64,000 nt of DNA from assembly GCA_963676355.1 (NCBI GenBank), contig OY781093.1, positions 1,116,001 through 1,180,000 of the forward strand, given 5' to 3'. Shown here one piece after another: positions 27,993-38,041 of the stretch. Position numbers and translations under genes: made by a program. Source of the stretch: JAGLOK01 sp963676355 (GTDB lineage: Bacteria > Bacillota > Clostridia > Christensenellales > UMGS416). The stretch's first letter is position 1. Every line of letters begins with the position of its first letter. The notes under the pieces were generated by a model. That model had not been told where the DNA came from. It saw nothing but the letters and a program-made list of their open reading frames with translations, and did not search any database.

Positions 27993-28787
27993 ATGAATAA
28001 TAAGAATCTACATTCTTTTGCTATAATGGCATTCAAAAATGCACCGTTTCTTGAAGAAACGATTAAGTCAATTCTATCTCAAAAAATGACAAGCAAAGTA
28101 TATATATCAACTTCCACACCGACTGAAAGCATTAAATATCTCGCCGAACTCTACAATTTACCATTATATATTAATAAAAAAAGATTGGGGATTGCAGCAG
28201 ATTGGAAGTTTGCTTTATCTTGCTCGGAAACCCAATATGTAACTCTAGTTGATCAGGATGACATATATCTGCCTAATTATGCTGACACTATTATAAATCT
28301 TATAAGTTCTCGCTCAGATTCTTTGATTGCGTTTTCAGACTACTTAGAAATAGACAAAAATAATATGATTCGAAAGAGTAATATTACTATGACTATAAAA
28401 AAAATAATGCTATGGCCATTTATATTCAGTAATTCTATAAAGGGAAAGTTTCGCAAATCAATGATTTGTTTTGGAGATCCAATATGCTCTCCGAGTGTGA
28501 CATATAACCTTAATAATCTTGATATTTCCAATATTTTTGACGCGGACTTTTGTGTTTCTTTAGACTGGAATGCCTGGCTTGAAATGACAAACAAGAAAGG
28601 AGCTTTTTGCTATTGCAGAAGAAAGCTAATAAAGCACCGAATCCATGAAAGCACACAAACCTCAGAAGGAATATCGGCTGGGAAAAGATACAACGAAGAT
28701 TTGAAGGTTTTAAGAAAAATGTGGCCCAATAGCATAGCTGTAATATTAGCAAAACTATATTCTTTAAGTTATAGGACTAACAAATGA
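27993..28787 (+). CDS. GT2 family glycosyltransferase
   Basis: 264-residue cytoplasmic glycosyltransferase of the GT-A fold. The N-terminal SILSQ block, LGIAADWKFAL and the VDQDD metal-binding motif are typical of rhamnosyl-type GT2 enzymes that build O-antigen or capsule repeats. AAAGGAAA precedes the ATG. Its last four bases overlap the start of the acyltransferase gene. The sugar transferred is unknown; the local rfb genes suggest a 6-deoxyhexose. Confidence 0.85.
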   Translation: MNNKNLHSFAIMAFKNAPFLEETIKSILSQKMTSKVYISTSTPTESIKYLAELYNLPLYINKKRLGIAADWKFALSCSETQYVTLVDQDDIYLPNYADTIINLISSRSDSLIAFSDYLEIDKNNMIRKSNITMTIKKIMLWPFIFSNSIKGKFRKSMICFGDPICSPSVTYNLNNLDISNIFDADFCVSLDWNAWLEMTNKKGAFCYCRRKLIKHRIHESTQTSEGISAGKRYNEDLKVLRKMWPNSIAVILAKLYSLSYRTNK

Positions 28788-29401
28788 AAAAATGGTTTAT
28801 GCAATTAAAAAATTATAGTCTACTGAGACTGATAAGGATAGGTTTTTCATACGTGTTAACCAAGCTTTTTTACAAGCCTGCTTTGATAATTGCATTTCCT
28901 CTTGATATACGTGGGAAAAGGTATATTCAACTTGGCGAAAGCATGACATGCGGAACTGGATGCCGGTTTGAAGCATACCCTGAAAATGATAATAAAACTC
29001 TCTTTATCGGAAGAAACGTTCAAATCAATGATTATGTTCATATCACTGCCGTTAAAAAAGTTTCTATCGGAAACAATGTTTTAATGGCTAGTCGCATTTA
29101 TATATCGGATGTAATACATGGCAACTATTCAGATGAATTAGGTGAGGCACAAAGCAATCCCGAAACCATAGCCAAAGAAAGGAAACTGACTTCAAATGAA
29201 GTAGTTATTGAGGAGAATGTTTGGCTAGGCGAAGGTGTTTGCGTTCTTCCGGGGACTAGAATTGGACGTTGTAGTATAATCGGGGCAAATGCAGTTGTAA
29301 CAAAAGATATACCTGAGTATTCAATAGCTGTGGGGAATCCAGCTAAAGTAGTTAAAAAGTATAATCCTACCATGAAAAAATGGGAACGTATAACTGAATA
29401 A
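28784..29401 (+). CDS. Hexapeptide-repeat acyltransferase (WbbJ/maa type)
   Basis: 205-residue left-handed beta-helix acyltransferase. Imperfect hexapeptide repeats run from about residue 70 (IGRNVQINDYV, IGNNVLMAS, IEENVWLGEGV, ILPGT-like VLPGTRIGR) and end in the family motif VGNPAKVVKKYN. It probably O-acetylates a sugar of the surface polysaccharide from acetyl-CoA. It overlaps the upstream glycosyltransferase gene by four bases, indicating coupled translation. Confidence 0.88.
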   Translation: MKKWFMQLKNYSLLRLIRIGFSYVLTKLFYKPALIIAFPLDIRGKRYIQLGESMTCGTGCRFEAYPENDNKTLFIGRNVQINDYVHITAVKKVSIGNNVLMASRIYISDVIHGNYSDELGEAQSNPETIAKERKLTSNEVVIEENVWLGEGVCVLPGTRIGRCSIIGANAVVTKDIPEYSIAVGNPAKVVKKYNPTMKKWERITE

Positions 29402-29459
29402 AGAATATAATTCATTTTAAAGTAAAGCAAAGCAAAGGATGTTTTAAGGCTTAAATTAT

Positions 29460-30701
29460 ATGAAAACAAGAATGGAAAACCAAATACGTAGCACGTTTTT
29501 ATGGTTAACAACTGGAACTTTAGCTTATTTTTTTTGTCAATGGCTAATGACTATTTTGGTAGTTCGTATAACAAACTATAGTATTGCGGGTGATTTTGCT
29601 CTGATAATTTCATCAACTAATATTTTTGCACAAATTGCTCTTTTCGGTATGCGTTCCTATCAAATTTCAGATACTCAACAAAAGTTTAACGACAAAACCT
29701 ATATGTTTTCCAGAATTATTACCTGTAGTATTGCATTATTAAGTGGAATATTTTTTTGCTTATTTAGTAAATATTCATTCATTCTAAAAGCAAATTTAGT
29801 AGTTTTTTTAATTTATAGAATTACCGAAGGCGGATTTGACGTTTTTCACGGAGTTCTACAAAATGCTTCTCGATCAGATATTGTCGGGAAGTCTTTAATA
29901 GTTCGTGGCATTGTCCCTTTGATCCTATTTGGATTAATGCTGTTAACTTTTAATAGTCTTTTACCAGCGCTTGTATCAATCACGTTATTCTCTATATTCT
30001 GGATTATAATAATAGACTATTCTTTTGCTGCAAAATTGAGTATAAATAATTTAAAAACAAAAATTAAAGTTAGTATAAACGATCTTAAAATAATTCTACA
30101 AGATTGTCTCCCGATAGTATTAGGTAATATAGTCTACTCATTAATACTTTTTATCCCTAGATTTTATATAGAAAAAATATATGGAAATGATGTGCTTGGC
30201 GCTTATGCTTCTGTTTCTGCGCCTTCACTAATAATACCATTATTAGCCTACTACGCATATTTACCGTATATGCCAGTAATTTCTGAACTATATAATAGCA
30301 GCCGTGCTAAACAAACTAATAAGCTTGTTTTAAAGCTGCTATTACTAATATGTTCTATTAGTTTATTTATTCTTTTAATTGGATACCTTTTAGGAAACTG
30401 GGGCTTAGTTTTGCTTTTTGGTGAAAGTATTAGAGCTTATTCATACTTACTCGTTCCTATTCTACTCAATGTAATTTGCACAGCTTTTGTTTACTTTTTC
30501 AATTCAGTTGCTATTAGTTTCAGAAAAAGTAGAATCATAATTCTTAGCTCATTTGTTGCGGTCTGTATATGTTTTATTGTCACGCCAATGTTTGTTAATA
30601 AAAGCTTAAATGGCGCAAGCTATGCTTTAATAGTAGCGCAGCTTGGGCAGCTGGTTGTATTAGTGTCGGCGTATTATTTATATCAAAGAAAATTGAGATA
30701 A
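29460..30701 (+). CDS. Wzx-type polysaccharide flippase
   Basis: 413-residue membrane protein with about twelve hydrophobic segments and few charged residues, of the MATE/MOP-related polysaccharide exporter type (oligosaccharide flippase). It would move undecaprenyl-linked repeat units across the membrane. The ribosome binding site is weak (AAGG near 29444). The gene is extremely AT-rich. No Wzy polymerase is recognised nearby, although the membrane protein at 34956-36794 is a possible partner. Confidence 0.85.
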   Translation: MKTRMENQIRSTFLWLTTGTLAYFFCQWLMTILVVRITNYSIAGDFALIISSTNIFAQIALFGMRSYQISDTQQKFNDKTYMFSRIITCSIALLSGIFFCLFSKYSFILKANLVVFLIYRITEGGFDVFHGVLQNASRSDIVGKSLIVRGIVPLILFGLMLLTFNSLLPALVSITLFSIFWIIIIDYSFAAKLSINNLKTKIKVSINDLKIILQDCLPIVLGNIVYSLILFIPRFYIEKIYGNDVLGAYASVSAPSLIIPLLAYYAYLPYMPVISELYNSSRAKQTNKLVLKLLLLICSISLFILLIGYLLGNWGLVLLFGESIRAYSYLLVPILLNVICTAFVYFFNSVAISFRKSRIIILSSFVAVCICFIVTPMFVNKSLNGASYALIVAQLGQLVVLVSAYYLYQRKLR

Positions 30702-30779
30702 CTATTTCGCGTTGTGTATACATAATAGAGTAGAACATAAATGTTGATATAATTATTTGTCATAAGATAAGGGGTTATT

Positions 30780-31361
30780 ATGAGTAAACTAAAGATAATA
30801 TTTTGGTTGATTTTCAGTTTAAGGTACAAAGTAGTATTTAAGAAGTTTGGATGGCTTTCTTTCATAAAGGCGCCAATATTTATTAATGGTTATAAGCATA
30901 TTGCAATTGGGCGAAGTGTTAAAATATGGCACAATGCCAGGATAGAAGCAGTAATTAAGTATAATGACGAATATTATAATCCAAATATTATAATAGAAGA
31001 TAATGTAGGAATACAACAAAATTTTCATTGTACCTGTGCATCATCAGTCGAGATTGGGAAAGGCACTGCGATAACCCAAAATGTTGGGATTTTTGATATC
31101 AATCATAATTATCAAGATATAGAAAAATCTATTCTCGTTCAAGGAATCAGCGCAAAACCTGTGAAAATTGGAGAAAATTGTTTTATAGGTATGAATAGCA
31201 TTATTTTACCGGGAACTATACTTGGAAACCACAATATAGTTGCGGCTGGTTCAGTCGTAAAAGGTACTTTTCCTGATTATGTAGTAATTGCTGGTAATCC
31301 TGCAAAAATAATTAAAGAATTCAACTTAAAAAATAAACATTGGGAATCAAAAAAGTCCTAA
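30780..31361 (+). CDS. Hexapeptide-repeat acyltransferase
   Basis: 193-residue second left-handed beta-helix acyltransferase, with repeats such as IGRSVKI, IIEDNVGIQQN and VEIGKGTAI and the C-terminal IAGNPAKIIKEFN motif. The early sequence (FKKFGWLSFIKAP) matches capsule O-acetyltransferases. AAGGGG lies eight bases before the ATG. It ends 19 bases before a convergent gene. Confidence 0.88.
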   Translation: MSKLKIIFWLIFSLRYKVVFKKFGWLSFIKAPIFINGYKHIAIGRSVKIWHNARIEAVIKYNDEYYNPNIIIEDNVGIQQNFHCTCASSVEIGKGTAITQNVGIFDINHNYQDIEKSILVQGISAKPVKIGENCFIGMNSIILPGTILGNHNIVAAGSVVKGTFPDYVVIAGNPAKIIKEFNLKNKHWESKKS

Positions 31362-31380
31362 TAATCTGACCCTACATTAG

Positions 31381-32223
31381 CTAAACTTCAAAGCTATCCA
31401 TTATTTTTGTTATCTTGTCTGCATTTCCCCAGACCGCAGGAGAATCATAAGATCTGTCCGCAAAAGCACCATAGTCGAGCTTTATTTTAAGACTATTGTT
31501 TGAAATAAATTTTTCTACTTGTTCAGCGAGGCTGACCGGCTTTCCACTGCAGCAATTTATAATTCCGTTTACTTCAGACTGGATCACACATGCTGCAATC
31601 TGTTTGGATATCTCATTGATATGAATGAAATCATACTTATTTACACCCGTGGTGAATGGGAACGTTTCATCGCCCCGCTCTTCTGCTTGCAATATTTTAG
31701 AAAAAATAGAATTGCTAATTTTATCGTCGCCATATATGTAAAACGCACGCAACCACTGCAGAATTATGTTTGTTTTTTGAGCCATACCAAAAATGCTTCT
31801 GCGTAACGCGTCCTTAGCTATTGCATACATACTTATAGGGTTACATGGCGTTGTTTCATCAACTTCTCCTTCGAAATATCCAACTTCATGTACTGTTCCC
31901 ATAACAGCAAGGTGCTTTAGTCCCGATTCTATCATTTCTCGAATAAAATTATAATGAGCAGATAAATTACTCATATGATGTATCGAGTTATGGACAAATC
32001 CATCCATCCAAGCTAGATGAAGACAAACATCTGGCTCCCCTACTGCTTTATATATATTTGAATTTTCTTTTAAAATATCTATTTCTATTCCATTTACACA
32101 TGGCTGAACACCAGATAAACTTATATCAACCGCAATAACTTCAGCGCTTGTTTTAAGAAGCTCAGATATTACATGACGACCAATATACCCCCCAGCTCCA
32201 GTAACCAAAATTTTCTTTTTCAC
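31381..32223 (-). CDS. NAD-dependent sugar dehydrogenase, dTDP-6-deoxy-L-talose 4-dehydrogenase-like
   Basis: 280-residue extended short-chain dehydrogenase. TGAGGYIGRH binds the nucleotide and YAIAK is the catalytic Tyr-Lys pair. The blocks HLAWMDGFVHNS, VMGTVHEVGY and NKYDFIHINE recall enzymes annotated as dTDP-6-deoxy-L-talose 4-dehydrogenase (Tll-like), which reduce dTDP-4-dehydro-L-rhamnose. The rfbA, rfbC and rfbB genes next to it would make exactly that substrate and no rfbD is present, which supports the idea. It lies on the minus strand, divergent from rfbA. The specific activity is inferred. Confidence 0.65.
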   Translation of the reverse strand: MKKKILVTGAGGYIGRHVISELLKTSAEVIAVDISLSGVQPCVNGIEIDILKENSNIYKAVGEPDVCLHLAWMDGFVHNSIHHMSNLSAHYNFIREMIESGLKHLAVMGTVHEVGYFEGEVDETTPCNPISMYAIAKDALRRSIFGMAQKTNIILQWLRAFYIYGDDKISNSIFSKILQAEERGDETFPFTTGVNKYDFIHINEISKQIAACVIQSEVNGIINCCSGKPVSLAEQVEKFISNNSLKIKLDYGAFADRSYDSPAVWGNADKITKIMDSFEV

Positions 32224-32463
32224 AGATGTGTCTCCTAAACTATTTCTGATAGATATAAGAAAACTATATCGATTTAGTTAAGTCTAGCATGAAGCCAAAT
32301 ATACTGTCAAATACATCATAGAAAAGGTTTCAAATGAATTTAGCAATATTGATTATCATAAAATATAGATATTATAAAAATTCAACTTATTATTTATACA
32401 TAAAACTACCAATTTGGGTCAAATAAATATATAATAGTTGTATTAACTATTTGAGGAAGTGAC

Positions 32464-33339
32464 ATGAAAGGCATTATTCTTGCAGGTGGCTCTGGCACAA
32501 GACTATACCCAATTACGAAATCTATATCCAAACAATTACTGCCTATATATGACAAACCGATGATATATTATCCATTGTCTACTTTAATGTTTGCCGGCAT
32601 TAAAGATATATTGATAATAACTACCGAGTTTGATTTGCCATTGTTTGAAAGGCTTTTGGGAGATGGTGAAGACTTGGGACTTCACATTTCGTATAGGGTT
32701 CAACTTGCACCTAATGGATTAGCCGAAGCGTTCATCATTGGAGAAGACTTCATTGGAAATGATAGCTGTGCGCTTATTTTGGGAGACAATATATTTTTTG
32801 GTCATGGTCTTCCCGATAGCGTTCAAAAGGCCGCTAAGCAGAAAAATGGCGCAACAATTTTCGCCTATTTTGTTCAGGAGCCCAGAGCATATGGTGTCGT
32901 AGAATTCAATAAAGAAGGTCAAGCTGTTTCGATTGAAGAAAAGCCTTTGGTACCTAAATCAAATTACGCTGTGCCGGGATTATACTTCTACGATAATGAT
33001 GTAATCAAAGTAGCAAAAAACATTAAGCCTTCAGAACGCGGAGAATTGGAAATTACCACAATAAATCAAGAATATTTAGACAAAGGATTACTTAATGTTG
33101 AGGTTATTGGTCGTGGCACGGCTTGGCTTGATACCGGTACACATGAAGATTTAATTGCCGCTGGAAATTTTGTAGAAACAATCCAAAAAAGGCAGGGTCT
33201 ATACATTGCCTGTATTGAAGAAATTGCATATTATCTTGGCTATATTGACAATGACCAGCTGAAAAAATTAGCACAGCCTTTGATGAAAACAGAATATGGT
33301 AAATATATTTTATCTGTAGCAGAAAGGCATGGAAAATAA
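32464..33339 (+). CDS. rfbA: Glucose-1-phosphate thymidylyltransferase
   Basis: 291-residue nucleotidyltransferase that makes dTDP-glucose from glucose-1-phosphate and dTTP. The N-terminal GGSGTRLYPITKSISKQLLP signature, PMIYYPLSTLM and LGDNIFFGHG are diagnostic, and the length is that of RmlA. GAGGAAG precedes the ATG, and a TATAAT hexamer lies at about 32430-32435. It begins the rfbA-rfbC-rfbB operon, adjoining the next gene with no gap. Confidence 0.97.
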   Translation: MKGIILAGGSGTRLYPITKSISKQLLPIYDKPMIYYPLSTLMFAGIKDILIITTEFDLPLFERLLGDGEDLGLHISYRVQLAPNGLAEAFIIGEDFIGNDSCALILGDNIFFGHGLPDSVQKAAKQKNGATIFAYFVQEPRAYGVVEFNKEGQAVSIEEKPLVPKSNYAVPGLYFYDNDVIKVAKNIKPSERGELEITTINQEYLDKGLLNVEVIGRGTAWLDTGTHEDLIAAGNFVETIQKRQGLYIACIEEIAYYLGYIDNDQLKKLAQPLMKTEYGKYILSVAERHGK

Positions 33340-33894
33340 ATGGCTGAAATAAAAGTAATCAAAACATCAATAGACGGCTTGATTGTAATAGAGCCAGAAG
33401 TATTTGACGATAACAGGGGCAGTTTTATTGAAACTTACAATAAAGAGAGTTTTAAAAAAGCAGGACTTGAAATGACATTTGCACAAGACAATGAGTCTAC
33501 TTCAAAAAAAGGCGTTTTGCGCGGACTTCACTTTCAAACTAAATTTCAGCAAGGTAAATTAGTTCGAGTAATATCAGGCACTGTCTATGATGTCGGTATT
33601 GATTTGCGAAAAAACTCTAAGACATACGGAAAATATGAAGGTATAATACTATCCAAAGAAAATAAGAAAATGTTTTATTTGCCTGAAGGTTTTGCACATG
33701 GTTTTCTTGTGTTATCTTCTGAAGCTATTTTTTCATATAAATGTACAAATGCTTATCACCCTGAGTATGACGCAGGAATAATATATAATGATCCTGATGT
33801 GGGGATTAAGTGGCCACTTGAAGATGTAGATATTATTTTATCGGAAAAAGATAGAAATCTGCCTATGCTAAAAAATACTAAATATGAGCTTTAA
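33340..33894 (+). CDS. rfbC: dTDP-4-dehydrorhamnose 3,5-epimerase
   Basis: 184-residue cupin-fold epimerase converting dTDP-4-dehydro-6-deoxyglucose to dTDP-4-dehydro-L-rhamnose. The motif VLRGLHFQ carries the catalytic histidine, and LPEGFAHGFLVLS and YHPEYDAGIIYNDPDVGIKW are family hallmarks. Full length. It starts directly after the rfbA stop and 12 bases before rfbB. Confidence 0.97.
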   Translation: MAEIKVIKTSIDGLIVIEPEVFDDNRGSFIETYNKESFKKAGLEMTFAQDNESTSKKGVLRGLHFQTKFQQGKLVRVISGTVYDVGIDLRKNSKTYGKYEGIILSKENKKMFYLPEGFAHGFLVLSSEAIFSYKCTNAYHPEYDAGIIYNDPDVGIKWPLEDVDIILSEKDRNLPMLKNTKYEL

Positions 33895-33906
33895 GAAAGG
33901 TTTATT

Positions 33907-34959
33907 ATGATTAATATGTTGGTTACTGGCGGCGCTGGTTTTATAGGCTCAAATTTTATTAAATATATGCTTAACATAAATAACGATTTTTCGATAATAA
34001 ACTTGGATTGCCTTACTTACGCCGGAAATCTTGAAAATCTTAAAGATATAAACAATGACTTGAGATATAAATTTATTAAAGGCGATATTGCGGATAGAAA
34101 CCTTGTTGCTAATTTGTTTGATGAATATGATTTTGACTATGTAATAAATTTTGCTGCGGAAACTCATGTAGACAGGAGTATTCATAATCCTGAAATTTTC
34201 ATACAAACAAACGTGTTGGGAACATTAAATCTCTTAGACAATGCTAAATCAAAATGGCAAATAAATAAAGACTCTAAAGGATATCCCGCATACCGAGAAA
34301 ACGTTAAATTTATTCAAGTATCTACGGATGAGGTTTATGGTGCATTGGGCAAAACAGGAATGTTTACTGAAACAACACCACTATCTCCCAACAGTCCATA
34401 TTCTGCGAGCAAAGCATCTGCCGATATGTTGGTTATGTCATATAATAAAACATATAAGCTGCCGATTAATATCACAAGATGTTCTAATAACTATGGCCCC
34501 TACCAATTCCCCGAAAAACTAATACCCCTCATGATAGGAAACGCTATGGATGAAAGTTCACTTCCTGTATACGGCGATGGTATGCAGGTAAGAGACTGGC
34601 TTCATGTAAAAGACCACTGTAGCGCAATCTATACTGTGTTGGAAAAAGGTAAACATGGTGAGGTATATAATATTGGTGGGAATAATGAAAAAGCAAATAT
34701 TGAAATAGTTAAAACAATACTAAATTATCTTGATAAACCCGAAAGTTTAATAATCTACGTTGAAGATCGTCTTGGGCATGACAGAAGATATGCCATAGAT
34801 AACACTAAAATAACTAAAGAGTTAGGATGGTCGCCATCATATTCTTTTGAAGCAGGAATTAATGAAACCATAAAATGGTATCTAGAAAATAAAAAATGGC
34901 TAGATGGCGTTCGAACTGGTACTTATTTAGAATTTTATAAGTTGAACTATGGTATATGA
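33907..34959 (+). CDS. rfbB: dTDP-glucose 4,6-dehydratase
   Basis: 350-residue extended short-chain dehydrogenase converting dTDP-glucose to dTDP-4-dehydro-6-deoxyglucose. TGGAGFIGSNF binds NAD, STDEVYG supplies the Thr-Asp-Glu catalytic set, and YSASK holds the Tyr-Lys pair. AAAGG lies eight bases before the ATG. Its stop overlaps the next start by four bases. Gene order A-C-B without D is noteworthy. Confidence 0.97.
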   Translation: MINMLVTGGAGFIGSNFIKYMLNINNDFSIINLDCLTYAGNLENLKDINNDLRYKFIKGDIADRNLVANLFDEYDFDYVINFAAETHVDRSIHNPEIFIQTNVLGTLNLLDNAKSKWQINKDSKGYPAYRENVKFIQVSTDEVYGALGKTGMFTETTPLSPNSPYSASKASADMLVMSYNKTYKLPINITRCSNNYGPYQFPEKLIPLMIGNAMDESSLPVYGDGMQVRDWLHVKDHCSAIYTVLEKGKHGEVYNIGGNNEKANIEIVKTILNYLDKPESLIIYVEDRLGHDRRYAIDNTKITKELGWSPSYSFEAGINETIKWYLENKKWLDGVRTGTYLEFYKLNYGI

Positions 34960-36794
34960 GCTATTTTAGAAGATCAGACAAAAACAAATGTGCATCGGCA
35001 GAAAAAGAAACCTGTACTAAACCAATACTACTTAAGAAGGTAAAAATGACCAAGAAGAGTATTTTTCATATATTAATAGCAGCACTACTCGCTTCAATAA
35101 CTTTATTTTCATTTTACAATTATTTTTATGAGACCATAGGATATTTAGGTTTTTTGTTTTTGCTTATAATTTTCCCCCTACATTATTTTGCATTGAATCT
35201 AATAAAATATAGTAGTATAAAATCTTTATTAATTGAGATTGCGATTGTTTATTTGTTATCAACCATCATTATGAAAAGTTTTCTGATTCATTTATACCCT
35301 GTATATATGGGAATAAGCGCTTTGCTGTATGGACTTGGTTGGACATTTTTCGGAATGTCTATTATTTTCATTTTGAAGCATCATCTTTCTAAAATAAGTT
35401 GGGATAAAAAGGAGCTTTCTGAATTTAACTTTAAAACATATTTGATTTACTGCCTACCATCTTTTTTAATATTTTCTTTAATGCTTGTCATCTATTTTCC
35501 AGGAATCGGTTCAATAGACACAATTGTCATTTGGAATAATGCTTTAAACAACACATACAATGACCTACATCCATTGATGTTCACATATATTATAAAACTA
35601 CTTTCACTAATATGGGAAAACATTGCAGTTGTAAGCATTTTTCAAGTAATTATCTGCTCGCTTACGTTTGGATATGTAGCATACTACTTTAAACAAAAAG
35701 GTCTTTGTGCTAAGTATAGCTTGATTGTATCCATTATCCTTCCTCTAATTCCGGTAAATACAATTTACTCAATTACATTATGGAAAGACGTACCATATAC
35801 TTTAGGTTTGATAGTTTTTTCTATCCTTATACTAAAATCAGTTGAAGATAACTACTTTTTGAAGAAAGCTAATTTAATAAAGTTTTTAATTATAAGTTTA
35901 CTTATTTTATACACCAGACATAATGCTTTGTTGCCTATATTTGGCACTATTGCCCTATTGGGATTTTATTTTCTCATTCACAAGAGGTATAAAGAAACAC
36001 TTAAATCAATAATTATAATCGTAAGTCTAGTTATCATATTTTTTGGTTCTAAGACCATTACTGTAAAGCTTCTTGGCGACATGTATACTAATTCTAGCAT
36101 GCTGTCTTCAAGTATTCCTAATGTAATTCAAACACAGCAGATACTTTATATAGAAGATTATTATGGAGACACATTCTCAATAAAACAAAGAGAAAAATAC
36201 AACAAGTTTTTTGACGTAGAAGAAGTTGAAGCGCATAAATTCAAATATCGTATGGGCGGTTCTTATGGTCCTAATTGGATGTTTTATCATATGCCTCATA
36301 TGTATGTTAACTCTGAAAATATATCTAAAAACAGCAAAGAGTTTTGGGAATTTTATTTTGATCTCATTAAACAACATCCTGTAACAGCGTTTGATGGATA
36401 TCAAAAAATTACAGGAATTACATGGGCAACGGTGGATTTTGGGCCTACTGCATACAGAGCATACACTCGAGTAGAGTTTAATAAATATATAAATGATTCT
36501 TACAAAAATACTATGCTTCCTGTTTCACAATGGTTAGACAAGCACCTATTCACTCTTTATAGAAATAATTGGATAATATTTTTAAGACCCGCGTTATACA
36601 TGCTACTCACTTTATTTTTTACTTATCTAGGCTTCAAAAGACATAATTTCAAAATAGTCTTTCTGGTATTGCCTGCACTACTAAACACGTTGGGCTATTT
36701 AATAATCATAGCAGCTCAGGATGTCAGATATCTTTTTATAAATTACTCGATTGCTTTAATTGCTTTTATATATGCTTTAATGAGAGACGACTAA
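34956..36794 (+). CDS. DUF6020-like polytopic membrane protein
   Basis: 612-residue protein with about twelve hydrophobic segments and an extracytoplasmic loop around residues 380-510. The early luminal motif with FPGIGSIDT followed by NDLHPLMFTYI resembles DUF6020 proteins, which look like GT-C-type membrane glycosyltransferases or polymerases. The start is an ATGA overlap with rfbB, so it belongs to the rfb operon. A role in assembling or modifying the surface glycan is inferred; polymerase (Wzy-like) is an alternative. Confidence 0.7.
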   Translation: MSYFRRSDKNKCASAEKETCTKPILLKKVKMTKKSIFHILIAALLASITLFSFYNYFYETIGYLGFLFLLIIFPLHYFALNLIKYSSIKSLLIEIAIVYLLSTIIMKSFLIHLYPVYMGISALLYGLGWTFFGMSIIFILKHHLSKISWDKKELSEFNFKTYLIYCLPSFLIFSLMLVIYFPGIGSIDTIVIWNNALNNTYNDLHPLMFTYIIKLLSLIWENIAVVSIFQVIICSLTFGYVAYYFKQKGLCAKYSLIVSIILPLIPVNTIYSITLWKDVPYTLGLIVFSILILKSVEDNYFLKKANLIKFLIISLLILYTRHNALLPIFGTIALLGFYFLIHKRYKETLKSIIIIVSLVIIFFGSKTITVKLLGDMYTNSSMLSSSIPNVIQTQQILYIEDYYGDTFSIKQREKYNKFFDVEEVEAHKFKYRMGGSYGPNWMFYHMPHMYVNSENISKNSKEFWEFYFDLIKQHPVTAFDGYQKITGITWATVDFGPTAYRAYTRVEFNKYINDSYKNTMLPVSQWLDKHLFTLYRNNWIIFLRPALYMLLTLFFTYLGFKRHNFKIVFLVLPALLNTLGYLIIIAAQDVRYLFINYSIALIAFIYALMRDD

Positions 36795-36944
36795 GTTGAC
36801 CTATGGCTAAAAAATCATGATTAATAAAAGCAAATTTACAATTTTTTATAAAAACATATATTATATAATTTGAGGTCAATAAAAACTTGCAAAAAAGATG
36901 GTAGATGAAGGACAACTTTTTATTAACTTTGATATGCTAATTGT

Positions 36945-37202
36945 ATGAACGAGAGTAATAGTATAGTTGGGAATTATCAACATACAGATGAAATAAGCTA
37001 CTGGTCAATAGCTCTGCTTTTTACTGATACTAATCATTAATATTCTTGATTTGAAGCGTATTGCTCAGACTATGGTTCCCTTGAAAATAATAATGATTCT
37101 TAGAAAGACTTAAGCTTCACTAATTTAATAGATTTACAACAGCTAGTTCAACTTATAAGAGAAATTGATCGGTTTGTTTTCTTTTGGCAAGGAATAAAAT
37201 AA
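36945..37202 (+). pseudogene. Decayed small reading frame
   Basis: Starting from ATG 36945 the same frame runs 86 codons to TAA 37200-37202 and is interrupted by three stop codons. The pieces look protein-like (NSIVGNYQHTDEISYWSIAL at the start, TNLIDLQQLVQLIREIDRFV at the end). I do not recognise a family. It may be a small gene lost by point mutation, or a chance frame. Confidence 0.3.
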
Positions 37203-38018
37203 TCGGGGATATTTCGAATTTTGTGCAAACTAAAATAAGGAAGTAAAATGACAGTATAAATAAAGAAATCCATTACAAAAATTATTATTTGTATTCTCAC
37301 GCATAGAAAGGCTAGAAGTTAAGAATTTATATAAATGCTGCGTTTTTTTAAGCGTATCCAACCTTCGGAATCGTCACAAGGAAACGGTATATAGCCTTTT
37401 CGTTAAAATTTAATATATAATTCAACTACAATTACAAATAATAACATGCTCATTGTTGTCGAAGGAATAGAAAATATATTTTCCGTGTATGACGTGTGTT
37501 ATTCTGCATTAGATAAGATAGAATTCTTTTGTCGCACCTCTGCTACTGTTTTATTTAAGTAGCTCCATTTGGGGTATCATATGTATAATTAATATAGAGC
37601 TATAGATCCAATATTTTTATCAATTAAATTGAATCTGTAAATTTATATTGCTAAGGGTTTGGAACCCACAACAAGGTTATGTTTTTTTATACAAATGTGT
37701 TACTTGGGGGAGTTGGATCAGAGTTATGTCAGAGCTAAGATATGCTACGTATAGCTTCTTCTGCCGATATCCCTTGTGAAAGTTTTATTTCCACTTCTGT
37801 ATAATTTTTTCTTGAAGGATGCGTGAGCGAGCAATAAATTTACAGAATTTATGACCAGCTCGATTTTCTGTGCTCTTTTTTGAATATTATATCAGCTGCA
37901 ATTTTTCACTCTCAACTCGGAGATGTTTTCGGAAGGCACACCAGTTAGCGTTATATTCGAATAATAATAAATACTTTGCTTTGACAACTGAATGGGTTAA
38001 CCTGCTCGTTGGAGAAAA

Positions 38019-38041
38019 CCTGAAATGACTTTCATTTCAGG
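38019..38041 (+). promoter_or_regulatory. 10-bp perfect inverted repeat upstream of esterase
   Basis: CCTGAAATGA, a three-base spacer and TCATTTCAGG form a perfect inverted repeat 46 bases before the esterase start. TTGACA lies at 37981-37986 but no -10 box at normal spacing was found. It could be an operator or a small mRNA hairpin. Confidence 0.4.
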
